Source: Serinicoccus kebangsaanensis (GTDB taxonomy: Bacteria > Actinomycetota > Actinomycetes > Actinomycetales > Dermatophilaceae). From it: a stretch of DNA of 64,000 nucleotides. The notes beneath the pieces were generated by a model. It saw only the letters and a list, made by a program, of their open reading frames with translations, made no database searches and was not told where the DNA came from. The position numbers and the translations under genes were made by a program. The stretch lies in contig NZ_VSLG01000001.1 of the NCBI RefSeq assembly GCF_008919445.1, positions 384,674 to 448,673 on the forward strand. The letters are read 5' to 3'. This document shows, in pieces, positions 42,375-50,547 of the stretch. Each line of letters opens with the position of its first letter. The first letter of the stretch is position 1.

Positions 42375-43144
42375 CGGAGGTGCTCGAAGACGGCCGGGCC
42401 GGACGTCGCGAGGATGCCCTGCGGGTCGCTGCGCGGGGTGTAGGGCCCGCCGTCGGCCGCGCCCACCACGCCGCCGACCTCGCTGACCAGCAGCGCGCCG
42501 GGCACGTGGTCCCACGGGCGGGTCCCGCGGTAGAGCAGCGCGTCGCACTCGCCCTGCGCCAGCTTGGGGTAGTCGATGCCGCAGCTCACCCAGGTCAGCT
42601 CCATCGGCGGTGTGTCCGCCAGCCGCTCCCCGACCTGCCGCCGGGATGACGTGCGCACCCGCCAGCCGCGCGGGTCCGGGCCGACCTGCAGCCGCGGCAG
42701 CGGCTCACCGTTGCGGGTCGCGCCCGAGCCACGCTCGGCGACGAACGCGAGCCGGTGCTGCGGCTGCCAGATCCAGGCGCGTTCGGTCTGCCCGTCCCGG
42801 GTCTCGGCCACCATCACCGCATGGTCCGGGGACCCGTGCACGAAGTTCCGCGTGCCGTCCACCGGGTCGACGGTGAACGCGTGCTCGGCGGCGCGGAACC
42901 GCTCCAGGCTGTCCGGGTCGTCGGCGAAGGCCTCCTCGCCCAGGACCACCGCCTGCGGGTAGGCGGCCCGCAGCTCGGCCGTGATGAGCACCTCCGCCTC
43001 GCGGTCGGCGACCGTCACGAGGTCGCCCGGGTGGGTCTTGGAGCTGATCTGGTCCTCGGACAGGGCGCGGAACCGAGGGGTGATGACCTGGTCGGCGACC
43101 TCCTGCAGGAGGGTCAGCACGGCATCCGTCGTCAGCGCGGCCAC
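42362..43144 (-). CDS. Inositol monophosphatase-family phosphatase
   Basis: A 260-residue magnesium-dependent sugar phosphatase. The metal-binding motifs are VVLGEEAF, DPVDGTRNFVHGSP and RPWDHVPGALLVSEVGG. The family covers inositol-1-phosphatase, histidinol phosphatase (HisN) and PAP phosphatase, and the sequence does not fix which. PAP phosphatase would suit a genome that uses PAPS reductase, but this is a guess. GTG start at 43144. It converges on the DUF2304 gene with a 13-base overlap. Confidence 0.85.
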   Translation of the reverse strand: MAALTTDAVLTLLQEVADQVITPRFRALSEDQISSKTHPGDLVTVADREAEVLITAELRAAYPQAVVLGEEAFADDPDSLERFRAAEHAFTVDPVDGTRNFVHGSPDHAVMVAETRDGQTERAWIWQPQHRLAFVAERGSGATRNGEPLPRLQVGPDPRGWRVRTSSRRQVGERLADTPPMELTWVSCGIDYPKLAQGECDALLYRGTRPWDHVPGALLVSEVGGVVGAADGGPYTPRSDPQGILATSGPAVFEHLRQES

Positions 43145-43190
43145 GGCACCACCATGTCACGAGGCGTCGGACGGCGTGCGGGCGATCCCG

Positions 43191-43218
43191 CGCGGAGGGC
43201 CGCTGGCGGCCCTCCGCG
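43191..43218 (-). terminator. Strong hairpin after the universal stress protein gene
   Basis: CGCGGAGGGCCG (43191-43202) pairs perfectly with CGGCCCTCCGCG (43207-43218) around CTGG. The stem begins right after the stop codon of the minus-strand stress-protein gene (43219). This is the clearest intrinsic-type hairpin in the window; the T-run is missing, as is often so in actinobacteria. Confidence 0.75.
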
Positions 43219-43566
43219 TCAGCGCGGCGTCTTCACGGCGAGCACGGGCGCGGCCGCCTCGAGCAGGATCTGCTGCGCCGTCGACCCCAGGATCAGCTTG
43301 CCGATCGCCGAGCGGTGCTTGACGCCGATGACGATGAGGGTGGCGTCCTCCTCGGCCGCGATGTCCAGGAAGTCTCCGACGACGTCCCGGTCGCGCGCGT
43401 CCGGCGCGTGCACACGCACCTCCACGTCGTCGGCCCGCACGTCGGGCTCGCCCTCCTGGAGCGGCACCACCACCAACGCCCGGGACCGCCGGCGTGCCTC
43501 GGCGAGCGCCGTCTCCTGCGCCGCCTGTCCCTCCGGTGTGGTCGTCCACGCGAGCACCACGGTCAT
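43219..43566 (-). CDS. Universal stress protein (UspA family)
   Basis: A 115-residue single-domain UspA protein. The start MTVVLAWTTTPEGQAA and the ending IGVKHRSAIGKLILGSTAQQ give the GxxxRxxxGxxxxGS-type ATP-binding signature, followed by LLEAAAPVLAVK. Slightly shorter than the usual 140 residues because the second strand-helix unit is compact. Proteins of this family bind ATP and support survival in stasis or hypoxia. It is divergent from the tricarboxylate transporter operon and followed by a strong terminator. Confidence 0.9.
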   Translation of the reverse strand: MTVVLAWTTTPEGQAAQETALAEARRRSRALVVVPLQEGEPDVRADDVEVRVHAPDARDRDVVGDFLDIAAEEDATLIVIGVKHRSAIGKLILGSTAQQILLEAAAPVLAVKTPR

Positions 43567-43583
43567 GTCCTGTCCCCGCTTCC

Positions 43584-43612
43584 TTGTCTCTTGACGCTGC
43601 GTCAGTGATAGT
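43584..43612 (+). promoter_or_regulatory. Promoter of tctCBA
   Basis: TTGTCT (43584-43589) and GATAGT (43607-43612) are 17 bases apart. Direct repeats GACGCTG at 43593 and 43620 flank the -10 element and could be a regulator site. The position is in the 77-base gap between the divergent stress-protein and tctC genes. Confidence 0.4.
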
Positions 43613-43643
43613 AGTCGCAGACGCTGACCAGCAAAGGAGCATG

Positions 43644-44648
43644 ATGAGCGGGGACGCGAGCAGCCGTCGTCGGGGGTGGGGGATGATCGTGTATGCCGTG
43701 GTGGCGACACTGGTCGTCGGCTGGGCCCTCACCGTGTCCGCACGGTCGGCCGAGCAGGGGGACGACCTGCGGTCCACCCTCACCCTCATCGCGCCGGCCA
43801 GCCCGGGCGGCGGGTGGGACACCTTCACCCGGGAGCAGCAGGCGGCGATGCGCGCCAACGGGATCGTCAACAACGCCACGGTGCTGAACATCGCCGGGGC
43901 GGGAGGGACCATCGGGCTCGGCAAGTTCTCGACCCTCGACGGTCGGGCGACCAACCTGCTCACGACCGGCACGGTGATGTCCGGCGCGATCGCGCTCAAC
44001 GACTCGCCGGTCGCGATGACCGACGTCCGGCCGCTGGCCCGGATCAGCGAGGAGTACGACATCATCGTCGTCCCGGCGGACTCGCCCTACCAGAGCATCG
44101 AGGACCTCGTCGCCGACTGGGAGCAGGACCCCGGCGCCTTCCCCTTCACCGGCGGCTCTGCCGGGGGCCTGGACCACCTCATCGTCGCGGACCTGGCGAT
44201 CAAGGCCGGGATCGACCCGACCCAGATCACCTACATCCCGCAGTCCGGCGGCGGGGAGGCCATCCAGGTGCTCTCCTCCGGCGACGCCCAGGCGGCCGTG
44301 TCCGGCTACAACGAGTTCGCCGACCAGATCGCGGCCGGGCGGATGAGAGGCCTGGCGATCGTGTCGCCGGAGCGGGTCGAGGGCATCGACCTGCCGACCC
44401 TCATCGAGCAGGGGTACGAGGTGTCGATGACCAACTGGCGCGGGTTCCTGGCGCCGTCCGGCATCACCGACGAGGAGTTCGCCGAGCTGGAGGCCATCGT
44501 CACCGAGACGGCGCAGAGCCCCGAGTGGCAGGAGGCGATGGAGCGCAACAAGTGGACCGACGTCTTCCTCACCGGGCAGGACCTGCTCGACTTCATCGAG
44601 GAAGACACCCGTCAGAACGAGCAGCTCGTCGAGGAGCTGGGACTGTGA
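43644..44648 (+). CDS. tctC: Tripartite tricarboxylate transporter, substrate-binding protein
   Basis: A 334-residue periplasmic-type binding protein (Bug/TctC family) that captures a carboxylic acid for TctAB. A transmembrane anchor or uncleaved signal lies at residues about 10-28 (GMIVYAVVATLVVGWALTV). The Bug pattern is seen in LIAPASPGGGWDTFTREQQ, GAGGTIGLGKFSTLDGRATN, and VSGYNEFADQIAAGRMRGLAI. Two ATGs follow AAAGGAG; the second (43644) has four bases of spacing and is preferred. It overlaps tctB by four bases. The ligand is not predictable: family members bind citrate, dicarboxylates, terephthalate and others. Confidence 0.9.
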   Translation: MSGDASSRRRGWGMIVYAVVATLVVGWALTVSARSAEQGDDLRSTLTLIAPASPGGGWDTFTREQQAAMRANGIVNNATVLNIAGAGGTIGLGKFSTLDGRATNLLTTGTVMSGAIALNDSPVAMTDVRPLARISEEYDIIVVPADSPYQSIEDLVADWEQDPGAFPFTGGSAGGLDHLIVADLAIKAGIDPTQITYIPQSGGGEAIQVLSSGDAQAAVSGYNEFADQIAAGRMRGLAIVSPERVEGIDLPTLIEQGYEVSMTNWRGFLAPSGITDEEFAELEAIVTETAQSPEWQEAMERNKWTDVFLTGQDLLDFIEEDTRQNEQLVEELGL

Positions 44649-45139
44649 CCGACGTCGGTTTCTGGCACGGTCGCTCCGGCCTGGCGGTGCCCGCCCTGCT
44701 GGCCGCCTTCGTCACCTACCTGCTCGTCGGTGTGCTGACCATGGAGGTGCCGGAGGGCACCGACTTCCCCGGGCCGCGCTTCTTCCCGATCATCCTCATC
44801 ACCGCGGGCTACCTGCTGGCTGCCCTGCTGGTGCTGCACTACCTGCGCCACCCCGAGCCGGTCGAGGTCGGCGAGGGTGAGGGCAGGTGGCGCACGTTCA
44901 CCGACTGGCGGGCCGTCGCCTGGTGCGTCGGCGGCTTCCTCGTCTTCGCGCTGACGATCGAGCTGCTGGGCTGGATCATCGCGGCCGCGGTCCTCTTCTG
45001 GTGCGTCGCCCGCGGCATCGGCTCGGCCCGCCCGCTCTTCGACGCCTCCCTCGCGCTGCTGGTCTCCTCGGTGATCTACCTGGCCTTCGCCCAGGGCCTG
45101 GGGCTCAACCTCCCCGCCGGCTTCCTGGGAGGGATGTGA
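44645..45139 (+). CDS. tctB: Tripartite tricarboxylate transporter, small membrane subunit
   Basis: A 164-residue membrane protein with four helices (about 13-30, 47-66, 92-108, 115-158 as two helices), low in sequence motif but in the fixed tctC-tctB-tctA order. FPGPRFFPIILITAGYLLA near residue 41 is the usual TctB pattern after helix 1. GTG start overlaps the tctC stop; two bases separate it from tctA. Confidence 0.9.
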   Translation: MTDVGFWHGRSGLAVPALLAAFVTYLLVGVLTMEVPEGTDFPGPRFFPIILITAGYLLAALLVLHYLRHPEPVEVGEGEGRWRTFTDWRAVAWCVGGFLVFALTIELLGWIIAAAVLFWCVARGIGSARPLFDASLALLVSSVIYLAFAQGLGLNLPAGFLGGM

Positions 45140-45141
45140 GC

Positions 45142-46647
45142 ATGGAGTCCCTGTCGCTGCTGATGGAGGGCTTCGCCGGCGCCCTCACCCCGATGAACCT
45201 GCTCTGGGTGGTGCTGGGGTGCCTCCTCGGCACCGCGGTGGGCGTCATGCCCGGCCTGGGCAGCTCGATGGCGGTGGCCCTGCTGCTGCCGATGACCTTC
45301 GCCCTGGAGCCGACCGCCGCCTTCATCATGTTCGCCGGGGTCTACTTCGGCGGCCTCTTCGGCGACTCGACGATGGCCATCCTGATGAACACCCCGGGCC
45401 AGGCGTCGGCCATCGCCTCGACCTTCGAGGGGCACCGGATGGCCAAGGACGGCCGTGCCCCGCAGGCCCTGGCGACCGCGGCGATCGGCGCCTTCCTCGG
45501 CGGGTTCTGCGCCGCCGTGGTCGTGGTCTTCCTCGCGCCGGGGCTGGCCGACTTCGCCGCGGGATTCGGGGCGGCGGAGTACTTCGCGCTGGCGCTCTTC
45601 GCCTTCGTGGCGACCTCCTCGATCGTCGGTGACTCGGTGGCCAAGGGTCTGGCGGCCCTCGTCATCGGCCTCGGGCTCGCCACGATCGGCATGGACGGGA
45701 TCTCGGCGACCGAGCGGTCGACCCTCGGCATACCCGAGCTGTTCGACGGCATCTCCATCGTCACCGTCACGGTGGCGGTGCTCGCGCTCGGCGAGGTCTT
45801 CCACATCGCCTCCCGGGTCCGGCGCGACCCCAAGACGGTGGCGATGAAGACCAGCGGGCGGGCCTGGCTCTCCCGAGCCGAGTTCCGCGAGGCCGGTCCC
45901 GCCTGGGCGCGGGGCACGGCGATCGGCCTGCCCTTCGGCATCATCCCGGTGGGCGGCTCCGAGGTCCCCACCTTCATGGCCTACGACCTGGAGCGCCGGA
46001 TCGACCGACGGCGCCCCCGGCCGATGTTCGGCAAGGGCGCGATCCGGGGGTTGGCCGCCCCCGAGGCGGCGGGCAACGCCACCACCGGCACCGCGATGGG
46101 CGCCCTGCTGGCGCTGGGCCTCCCGGTGTCGGCGACCGCGGCGATCATGCTGGCGGCCTTCCAGCAGTACGGCCTGCAGCCCGGGCCGCTGCTCTTCGAC
46201 CGGGCACCGGACCTGGTGTGGTCGCTGCTGGCGAGCTTCTTCGTCGCCCTGGTCGTGCTGCTCATCATCAACCTGCCGTTCGCGCAGCTGTGGGCCAAGC
46301 TGCTGCTCATCCCCGCGCCCTACCTCTACGCCGGGATCACCGTCTTCTGCGGGCTCGGGGTGTATGCCCTCTCGGCCGCCCAGTTCGACCTCTACCTGCT
46401 GCTGCTCATCGGGCTGGTCGGCTTCCTGCTGCGTCGCTACGACATCCCGCTGGCGCCGCTGATGATCGGCATGGTGCTCGGTCCGCTCGCCGAGAGCTCC
46501 CTGCGCGAGGCGCTGCTGTCCTCCAACGGTGACTACTCGGTCCTGGTGAGCAGCTGGATCGCCTGGCTGCTCTACGGCATCCTCGCCGTCGTGCTCGTCG
46601 TCACCGTGCGGACGAAACTCCGCGGACGTCGTGCCACCGACGTCTAG
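45142..46647 (+). CDS. tctA: Tripartite tricarboxylate transporter, large membrane subunit
   Basis: A 501-residue polytopic transporter with about 12 helices. Conserved TctA blocks are GTAVGVMPGLGSSMAVALLLP (split as GVMPGLGSSMA and ALLLPMTF), YFGGLFGDSTMAILMNTPG, GTAIGLPFGIIPVGGSEVPTF, and APEAAGNATTGTAMGALLALGLP. The ion-driven channel works with TctB and the binding protein TctC. ATG at 45142 follows GGGAGGG with spacing of six or so bases. It closes the operon. Confidence 0.93.
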   Translation: MESLSLLMEGFAGALTPMNLLWVVLGCLLGTAVGVMPGLGSSMAVALLLPMTFALEPTAAFIMFAGVYFGGLFGDSTMAILMNTPGQASAIASTFEGHRMAKDGRAPQALATAAIGAFLGGFCAAVVVVFLAPGLADFAAGFGAAEYFALALFAFVATSSIVGDSVAKGLAALVIGLGLATIGMDGISATERSTLGIPELFDGISIVTVTVAVLALGEVFHIASRVRRDPKTVAMKTSGRAWLSRAEFREAGPAWARGTAIGLPFGIIPVGGSEVPTFMAYDLERRIDRRRPRPMFGKGAIRGLAAPEAAGNATTGTAMGALLALGLPVSATAAIMLAAFQQYGLQPGPLLFDRAPDLVWSLLASFFVALVVLLIINLPFAQLWAKLLLIPAPYLYAGITVFCGLGVYALSAAQFDLYLLLLIGLVGFLLRRYDIPLAPLMIGMVLGPLAESSLREALLSSNGDYSVLVSSWIAWLLYGILAVVLVVTVRTKLRGRRATDV

Positions 46648-46654
46648 TTGGGTC

Positions 46655-46660
46655 TAGCCT
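46655..46660 (+). promoter_or_regulatory. -10 element TAGCCT before the NhaC-type gene
   Basis: TAGCCT lies 28 bases before the ATG at 46689, and GGAGG (46679-46683) provides a normal Shine-Dalgarno sequence, so unlike several other genes this one has a leader. It may give the antiporter a promoter of its own after tctA. Confidence 0.35.
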
Positions 46661-46688
46661 GGGGCATCACCGCCGTCGAGGAGGCACC

Positions 46689-48326
46689 ATGACCGACAAC
46701 CTGCCGATCCTGACGCTGCTGCCACCGATCATCGCGATCGCGCTGGTCATCGCCACCAAGAAGGTGCTGCTGAGCCTCGGTGCCGGTGTGCTGGCCAGCG
46801 CGCTGCTGGTGGCGAACTTCAACCCGCTCGAGACGCTGAGCCTGGTCTGGACCGGCTTCTCGTCCATCTTCTGGGACGAGGGCGCGGTCAACACCTACTA
46901 CGTCTACATCCTGCTGTTCACGCTCGCGCTCGGCGTGATCGCCTCGCTGATCCTCATGTCCGGAGGCAGCCAGGCCTTCTCCGACTGGGCGATCCAGCGG
47001 ATCCGGACCCGGCGGGGTGCGCAGTCCCTGGCTGCTGGGTTGGGCATCGCGATCTTCATCGACGACTACTTCAACGCCCTGGCGGTGGGCCAGGTCGCCC
47101 GCCCGGTCACCGACCGGCACCACGTCGCGCGGGCCAAGCTGGCCTACCTCATCGACTCCACCTCGGCACCGGTCGCCGTGCTGGTGCCCTTCTCCAGCTG
47201 GGGCGCCAGCATCATCGGGATCATGGCACCGCTCGTGGCGGCCTCGGCGCTGACCGTCAGCGACGTGGGTGCCTTCCTCGGAGCCGCCGGCATGAACTAC
47301 TACGCGATCGCGGCGGTGCTGCTGGTGTGGATCGTGGTCGTCTTCGGGATCGACTTCGGCCCGATGCGGGGCCAGGAGCGACGCGCGATCACCGACGGCG
47401 AGACCTACGACGCCACCGAGGAGATCCCCGGCGAGATCGCGGCGGACCTGCCGGTCCACGCCCCCGGGCACAAGCGGGCCCTGGTCATCCCGTTCCTGCT
47501 GCTCGTCGCCGGCGTCCTCGGCGGCATCATCTGGACCGGCTACCGCGGCACCGTCACGGCCGACGAGTTCGTCGCCGGGAGCGGCGTCACCGTCCTGGAC
47601 ATCATGGCCTCCACCGACGTCACCGAGGCGCTCATCTACGGCGCCGTGCTCGGGCTGGCCTCGGCGTTCTACTACTACGTGCGCTACACCTCCTCCAACC
47701 CCAAGTTCTCCACGAGCACGTTGGGGCGTGGCGTGTGGAGCGGGCTGCAGTCGATGCTCCCCGCGGTCTACATCCTGCTGCTGGCGTGGATCCTCGGCGG
47801 TCTGATCAGCGAGCTCGGCACCGGTGAGTACCTCGGCGGGCTCGTGGAGAGCGCCAACATGGCACCGCAGTGGCTGATCCCGGTGATGTTCGTCCTCGCC
47901 GGGGCGATGGCCTTCTCCACCGGCACCTCCTGGGGCTCCTTCGGGATCCTGCTGCCGATCGCCGGCGACATCATGAACAACGTCAGCGGAGGTGACGAGC
48001 TGCTGCTGGCCGCCTTCGGCGCGGTGCTGGCCGGGGCCGTGTGGGGCGACCACTGCTCCCCCATCAGCGACACCACGATCCTGTCCAGCACCGGTGCGAG
48101 CTGCAACGTCATCACCCACGTGACGACCCAGCTGCCCTATGCGATCTCGGGCGCCCTCATCGCGCTGCTGGGGTATGTCGTCTTCGCCCTCACCGGCAGC
48201 GGCTGGGCCGGCTTCGTCGCGGTGCTCGTCGGTCTGGCCGTGGTGGCGGTGCTGGGCAAGACGGTGCTGCAACGGCTCGAGGACGAGATCCCGCAGGAGG
48301 AGCAGGCCGAGCGGTCCCTCACCTGA
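46689..48326 (+). CDS. NhaC-family Na+/H+ antiporter-like transporter
   Basis: A 545-residue membrane protein with about 12 helices. The signature IFIDDYFNALAVGQVARPVTD, followed by RAKLAYLIDSTSAPVAVLVPFSSWG (two fragments), is characteristic of the NhaC/MleN-like group, as is GDHCSPISDTTILSSTGAS near residue 455. Members exchange sodium or organic acids for protons. It lies 41 bases after tctA, so a link with carboxylate uptake (sodium recycling or lactate/malate exchange) is conceivable. The ATG follows GAGGAGG. Confidence 0.88.
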   Translation: MTDNLPILTLLPPIIAIALVIATKKVLLSLGAGVLASALLVANFNPLETLSLVWTGFSSIFWDEGAVNTYYVYILLFTLALGVIASLILMSGGSQAFSDWAIQRIRTRRGAQSLAAGLGIAIFIDDYFNALAVGQVARPVTDRHHVARAKLAYLIDSTSAPVAVLVPFSSWGASIIGIMAPLVAASALTVSDVGAFLGAAGMNYYAIAAVLLVWIVVVFGIDFGPMRGQERRAITDGETYDATEEIPGEIAADLPVHAPGHKRALVIPFLLLVAGVLGGIIWTGYRGTVTADEFVAGSGVTVLDIMASTDVTEALIYGAVLGLASAFYYYVRYTSSNPKFSTSTLGRGVWSGLQSMLPAVYILLLAWILGGLISELGTGEYLGGLVESANMAPQWLIPVMFVLAGAMAFSTGTSWGSFGILLPIAGDIMNNVSGGDELLLAAFGAVLAGAVWGDHCSPISDTTILSSTGASCNVITHVTTQLPYAISGALIALLGYVVFALTGSGWAGFVAVLVGLAVVAVLGKTVLQRLEDEIPQEEQAERSLT

Positions 48327-48439
48327 GGCCGTGCCGAAAACCCGTTGCCGCGGCGCGCCAACTGCGGCACAGTCTGCGGTGATCGGCGAGCGCGCACCCG
48401 GCGTGCTCCGTGCAAGGAAGGGGGCGACCCGTGCCACAC

Positions 48440-48455
48440 CCCGCCCCGGGGCGTC
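48440..48455 (+). terminator. Possible terminator hairpin after the antiporter gene
   Basis: The 162 bases between the antiporter and kinase genes include the palindrome CGCCCCGGGGCG followed by a pyrimidine-rich stretch (CCCACCCTCTTCTTCCT). This could end the upstream transcript. No clear promoter for the kinase gene is seen here. Confidence 0.35.
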
Positions 48456-48488
48456 CGCCCCACCCTCTTCTTCCTCGCAGGAGCACCC

Positions 48489-49352
48489 GTGCAGCACTCT
48501 TCGCACCGCATCGATGACGTCGACCCGTTCTTCGTCTTCGACTACACGCCGCTCGACGCGGCGGACCATCTCACCACCGACCAACGCCTGACCACCTACT
48601 GGGACGTCGAGGCCGGCAACCGCGGCCCCGCGCCCGTCCCCACCTGGCTGGTGCAGGACTCAGGAGCCGTCGACACGGACCTGGGCGTCCTCAAGACCGG
48701 CAAGGAGGCGGATGTCTTCCTCGTCGAACGCGCCACCGTGACGGGGGCGTCCGACAGCTCCTGCCTGCTGGCCGCCAAGCGGTATCGCGACGCCGACCAC
48801 CGGTCCTTCCACCGCAGCGCGATCTATGCCGAAGGTCGCGGGGTGCGCCGCTCCAGGGACCAGCGCGCCCTCGCCAAGGGCACCGCCTACGGCCGCCAGG
48901 TCGCGGCCGGGCGGTGGGCGTACGCCGAGTGGGAGGCGCTGTGCCGGGCCTGGGAGCACGGCGTCCCCGTGCCCTATCCCGTGTCCCTCGACGGCACCGA
49001 GATCCTCATGGAGTTCATCGGTGACGACGACGGGGAGGCCGCCCCGCGCCTGGCCGCGTGCGGTCACGACGCCGACCTGCTGGACCACCTGTGGCAGCAG
49101 GCCCGGGAGGTGGTCCTCCAGCTCGCCGAGCGCGGGTGGGCGCACGGCGACCTGTCCGCCTACAACCTGCTGGCGCACCGGCACCGGCTCGTGGTCATCG
49201 ACCTGCCTCAGGTGGTGGACGTGATCACGAACCCCCAGGGTCCGGAGCTGCTGCACCGCGACTGCACCACCGTCGCGGCGTGGTTCGGCCAACGTGGGGT
49301 AGGTGCCGACGGCGAGGCGTTGTTCGCCGAGGCCCTGGCCCTGGCCACCTGA
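48489..49352 (+). CDS. RIO1-type atypical serine/threonine kinase
   Basis: A 287-residue RIO-fold kinase. TGKEADVFLVERA near residue 74 is the RIO nucleotide loop (STGKEA pattern), the ATP Lys is in LLAAKRYRD, the catalytic loop is WAHGDLSAYNLLAH (HGDLSxxN), and the metal-binding motif is VVIDLPQVVD (IDxPQ). These are full matches to RIO1. In eukaryotes and archaea RIO kinases act in ribosome assembly; bacterial roles are unknown. GTG at 48489 after CAGGAG is preferred to upstream starts, which run through the hairpin region. Confidence 0.88.
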   Translation: MQHSSHRIDDVDPFFVFDYTPLDAADHLTTDQRLTTYWDVEAGNRGPAPVPTWLVQDSGAVDTDLGVLKTGKEADVFLVERATVTGASDSSCLLAAKRYRDADHRSFHRSAIYAEGRGVRRSRDQRALAKGTAYGRQVAAGRWAYAEWEALCRAWEHGVPVPYPVSLDGTEILMEFIGDDDGEAAPRLAACGHDADLLDHLWQQAREVVLQLAERGWAHGDLSAYNLLAHRHRLVVIDLPQVVDVITNPQGPELLHRDCTTVAAWFGQRGVGADGEALFAEALALAT

Positions 49353-49408
49353 TCACCGGCGTGACCTGCACCACATCATTAGCCCTGATGCTTCGGCGAT
49401 ATTCCAAC

Positions 49409-49427
49409 TTAGGTTAGGGTTACCTTG
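49409..49427 (+). promoter_or_regulatory. Iron box (IdeR/DtxR site)
   Basis: TTAGGTTAGGGTTACCTTG matches the DtxR/IdeR operator TTAGGTTAGGCTAACCTAA at 15 of 19 positions. It lies 50 bases before the start of the siderophore-binding protein gene, where an iron-loaded repressor would block transcription. Confidence 0.88.
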
Positions 49428-49476
49428 TCCGTGCCGGGGTCCCGGTGCGGACCACCCTGACCTGAGGAGAGACACC

Positions 49477-50547
49477 ATGCACCTGCGACGTTCCCGCGGA
49501 GGCCTCGTCGCCGTCGCGACCGCCGCCGCCCTGACCCTCGCCGCCTGCGGGAGCGACGAAGGGGCCGACACCGCGGCCGCCGAGGGCGAGTCCGCCGCCG
49601 ACGACGGGGCCGAGGAGGAGTCCGCCGACGACGCGGGCGAGGAGGACGCCGCAGCGGACGAGGCCGCCGCCGGCACGGTCGAGGTCACCGACTTCCAGGG
49701 CACGGTCGAGGTCCCGGTCCCCGCGGAGCGGGTCATGGTCACGGACAACCGCGTCGTGCGCGCCCTGGACGAGTGGGGCGTCGACATCGTCGCGGCTCCC
49801 CTGGACGTCTTCCCGAGCGACCTGTCCTACGCCAGCGACGACGCGGTGATGAACCTCGGCAACCACGGCGAGCCGGACCTGGAGGCCGTCGTCGCCGCCG
49901 ACCCCGACCTGGTCTTCAACGGCTACCGCTTCCAGGACTACTACGGCGACATCCAGGAGCTCGCGCCGGAGGCCGCCATCGTCGACACCACCACGGACTA
50001 CGAGAACGCCCCGCTCGACGAGGAGCTCATCCGTCAGATCACGCTCGTCGGCGACGCGCTGGACCGTCCGGACGACGCGGCCGCGCTGGTCGAGGAGTTC
50101 GAGTCCTCCATCGCCGCCGCCACCGAGGCCTACGACGGCGAGTCGACGGTGATGGGGCTGCTCACCTCCGGCGGTGACATCTCCTACGTCGCGCCGGTGA
50201 CCGGTCGCTCGATCGGCCCGGTCTTCGAGGTGCTGGGCCTCAACCCAGCCCTGGAGCTGGCGGCCGACGACACCAGCCACGGCGACGACATCTCGGTGGA
50301 GGCCATCGCGGACGCCAACCCTGACTGGATCGTGGTCATGGACCGGGACGCGGCGATCGCCGCCGAGGGCGACGAGTACTCCAGCGCCGAGGAGCTCATC
50401 ACCGGGTCCGAGGCGCTGCAGAACGTCACCGCGGTCCAGGAGGGCAACATCGTCTACCTGCCGGCCGACTTCTACCTCACCGAGGACATCCAGGCCTACA
50501 CCGAGCTGTTCACCTCCATGGCCGACGCCATGGGTTCGGCGCGCTGA
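49477..50547 (+). CDS. Iron-siderophore ABC transporter, substrate-binding lipoprotein
   Basis: A 356-residue lipoprotein of the FecB/CeuA class. The signal peptide ends in the lipobox LTLAAC (Cys23). A roughly 40-residue acidic linker rich in Asp, Glu and Ala follows, then the helical-backbone binding fold (VEVPVPAERVMVTDNRVVRAL, EPDLEAVVAADPDLVFNGYR, GDDISVEAIADANPDWIVVM in fragments). ATG at 49477 follows GAGGAGA. It is the first gene of an iron-box-controlled operon with two permeases and an ATPase. Confidence 0.93.
   Translation: MHLRRSRGGLVAVATAAALTLAACGSDEGADTAAAEGESAADDGAEEESADDAGEEDAAADEAAAGTVEVTDFQGTVEVPVPAERVMVTDNRVVRALDEWGVDIVAAPLDVFPSDLSYASDDAVMNLGNHGEPDLEAVVAADPDLVFNGYRFQDYYGDIQELAPEAAIVDTTTDYENAPLDEELIRQITLVGDALDRPDDAAALVEEFESSIAAATEAYDGESTVMGLLTSGGDISYVAPVTGRSIGPVFEVLGLNPALELAADDTSHGDDISVEAIADANPDWIVVMDRDAAIAAEGDEYSSAEELITGSEALQNVTAVQEGNIVYLPADFYLTEDIQAYTELFTSMADAMGSAR

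Noticed and set aside
49303..49476. Upstream start for the siderophore-binding protein
   Set aside because: It would read through the iron box and place the signal peptide internally; the ATG at 49477 has a good Shine-Dalgarno sequence.
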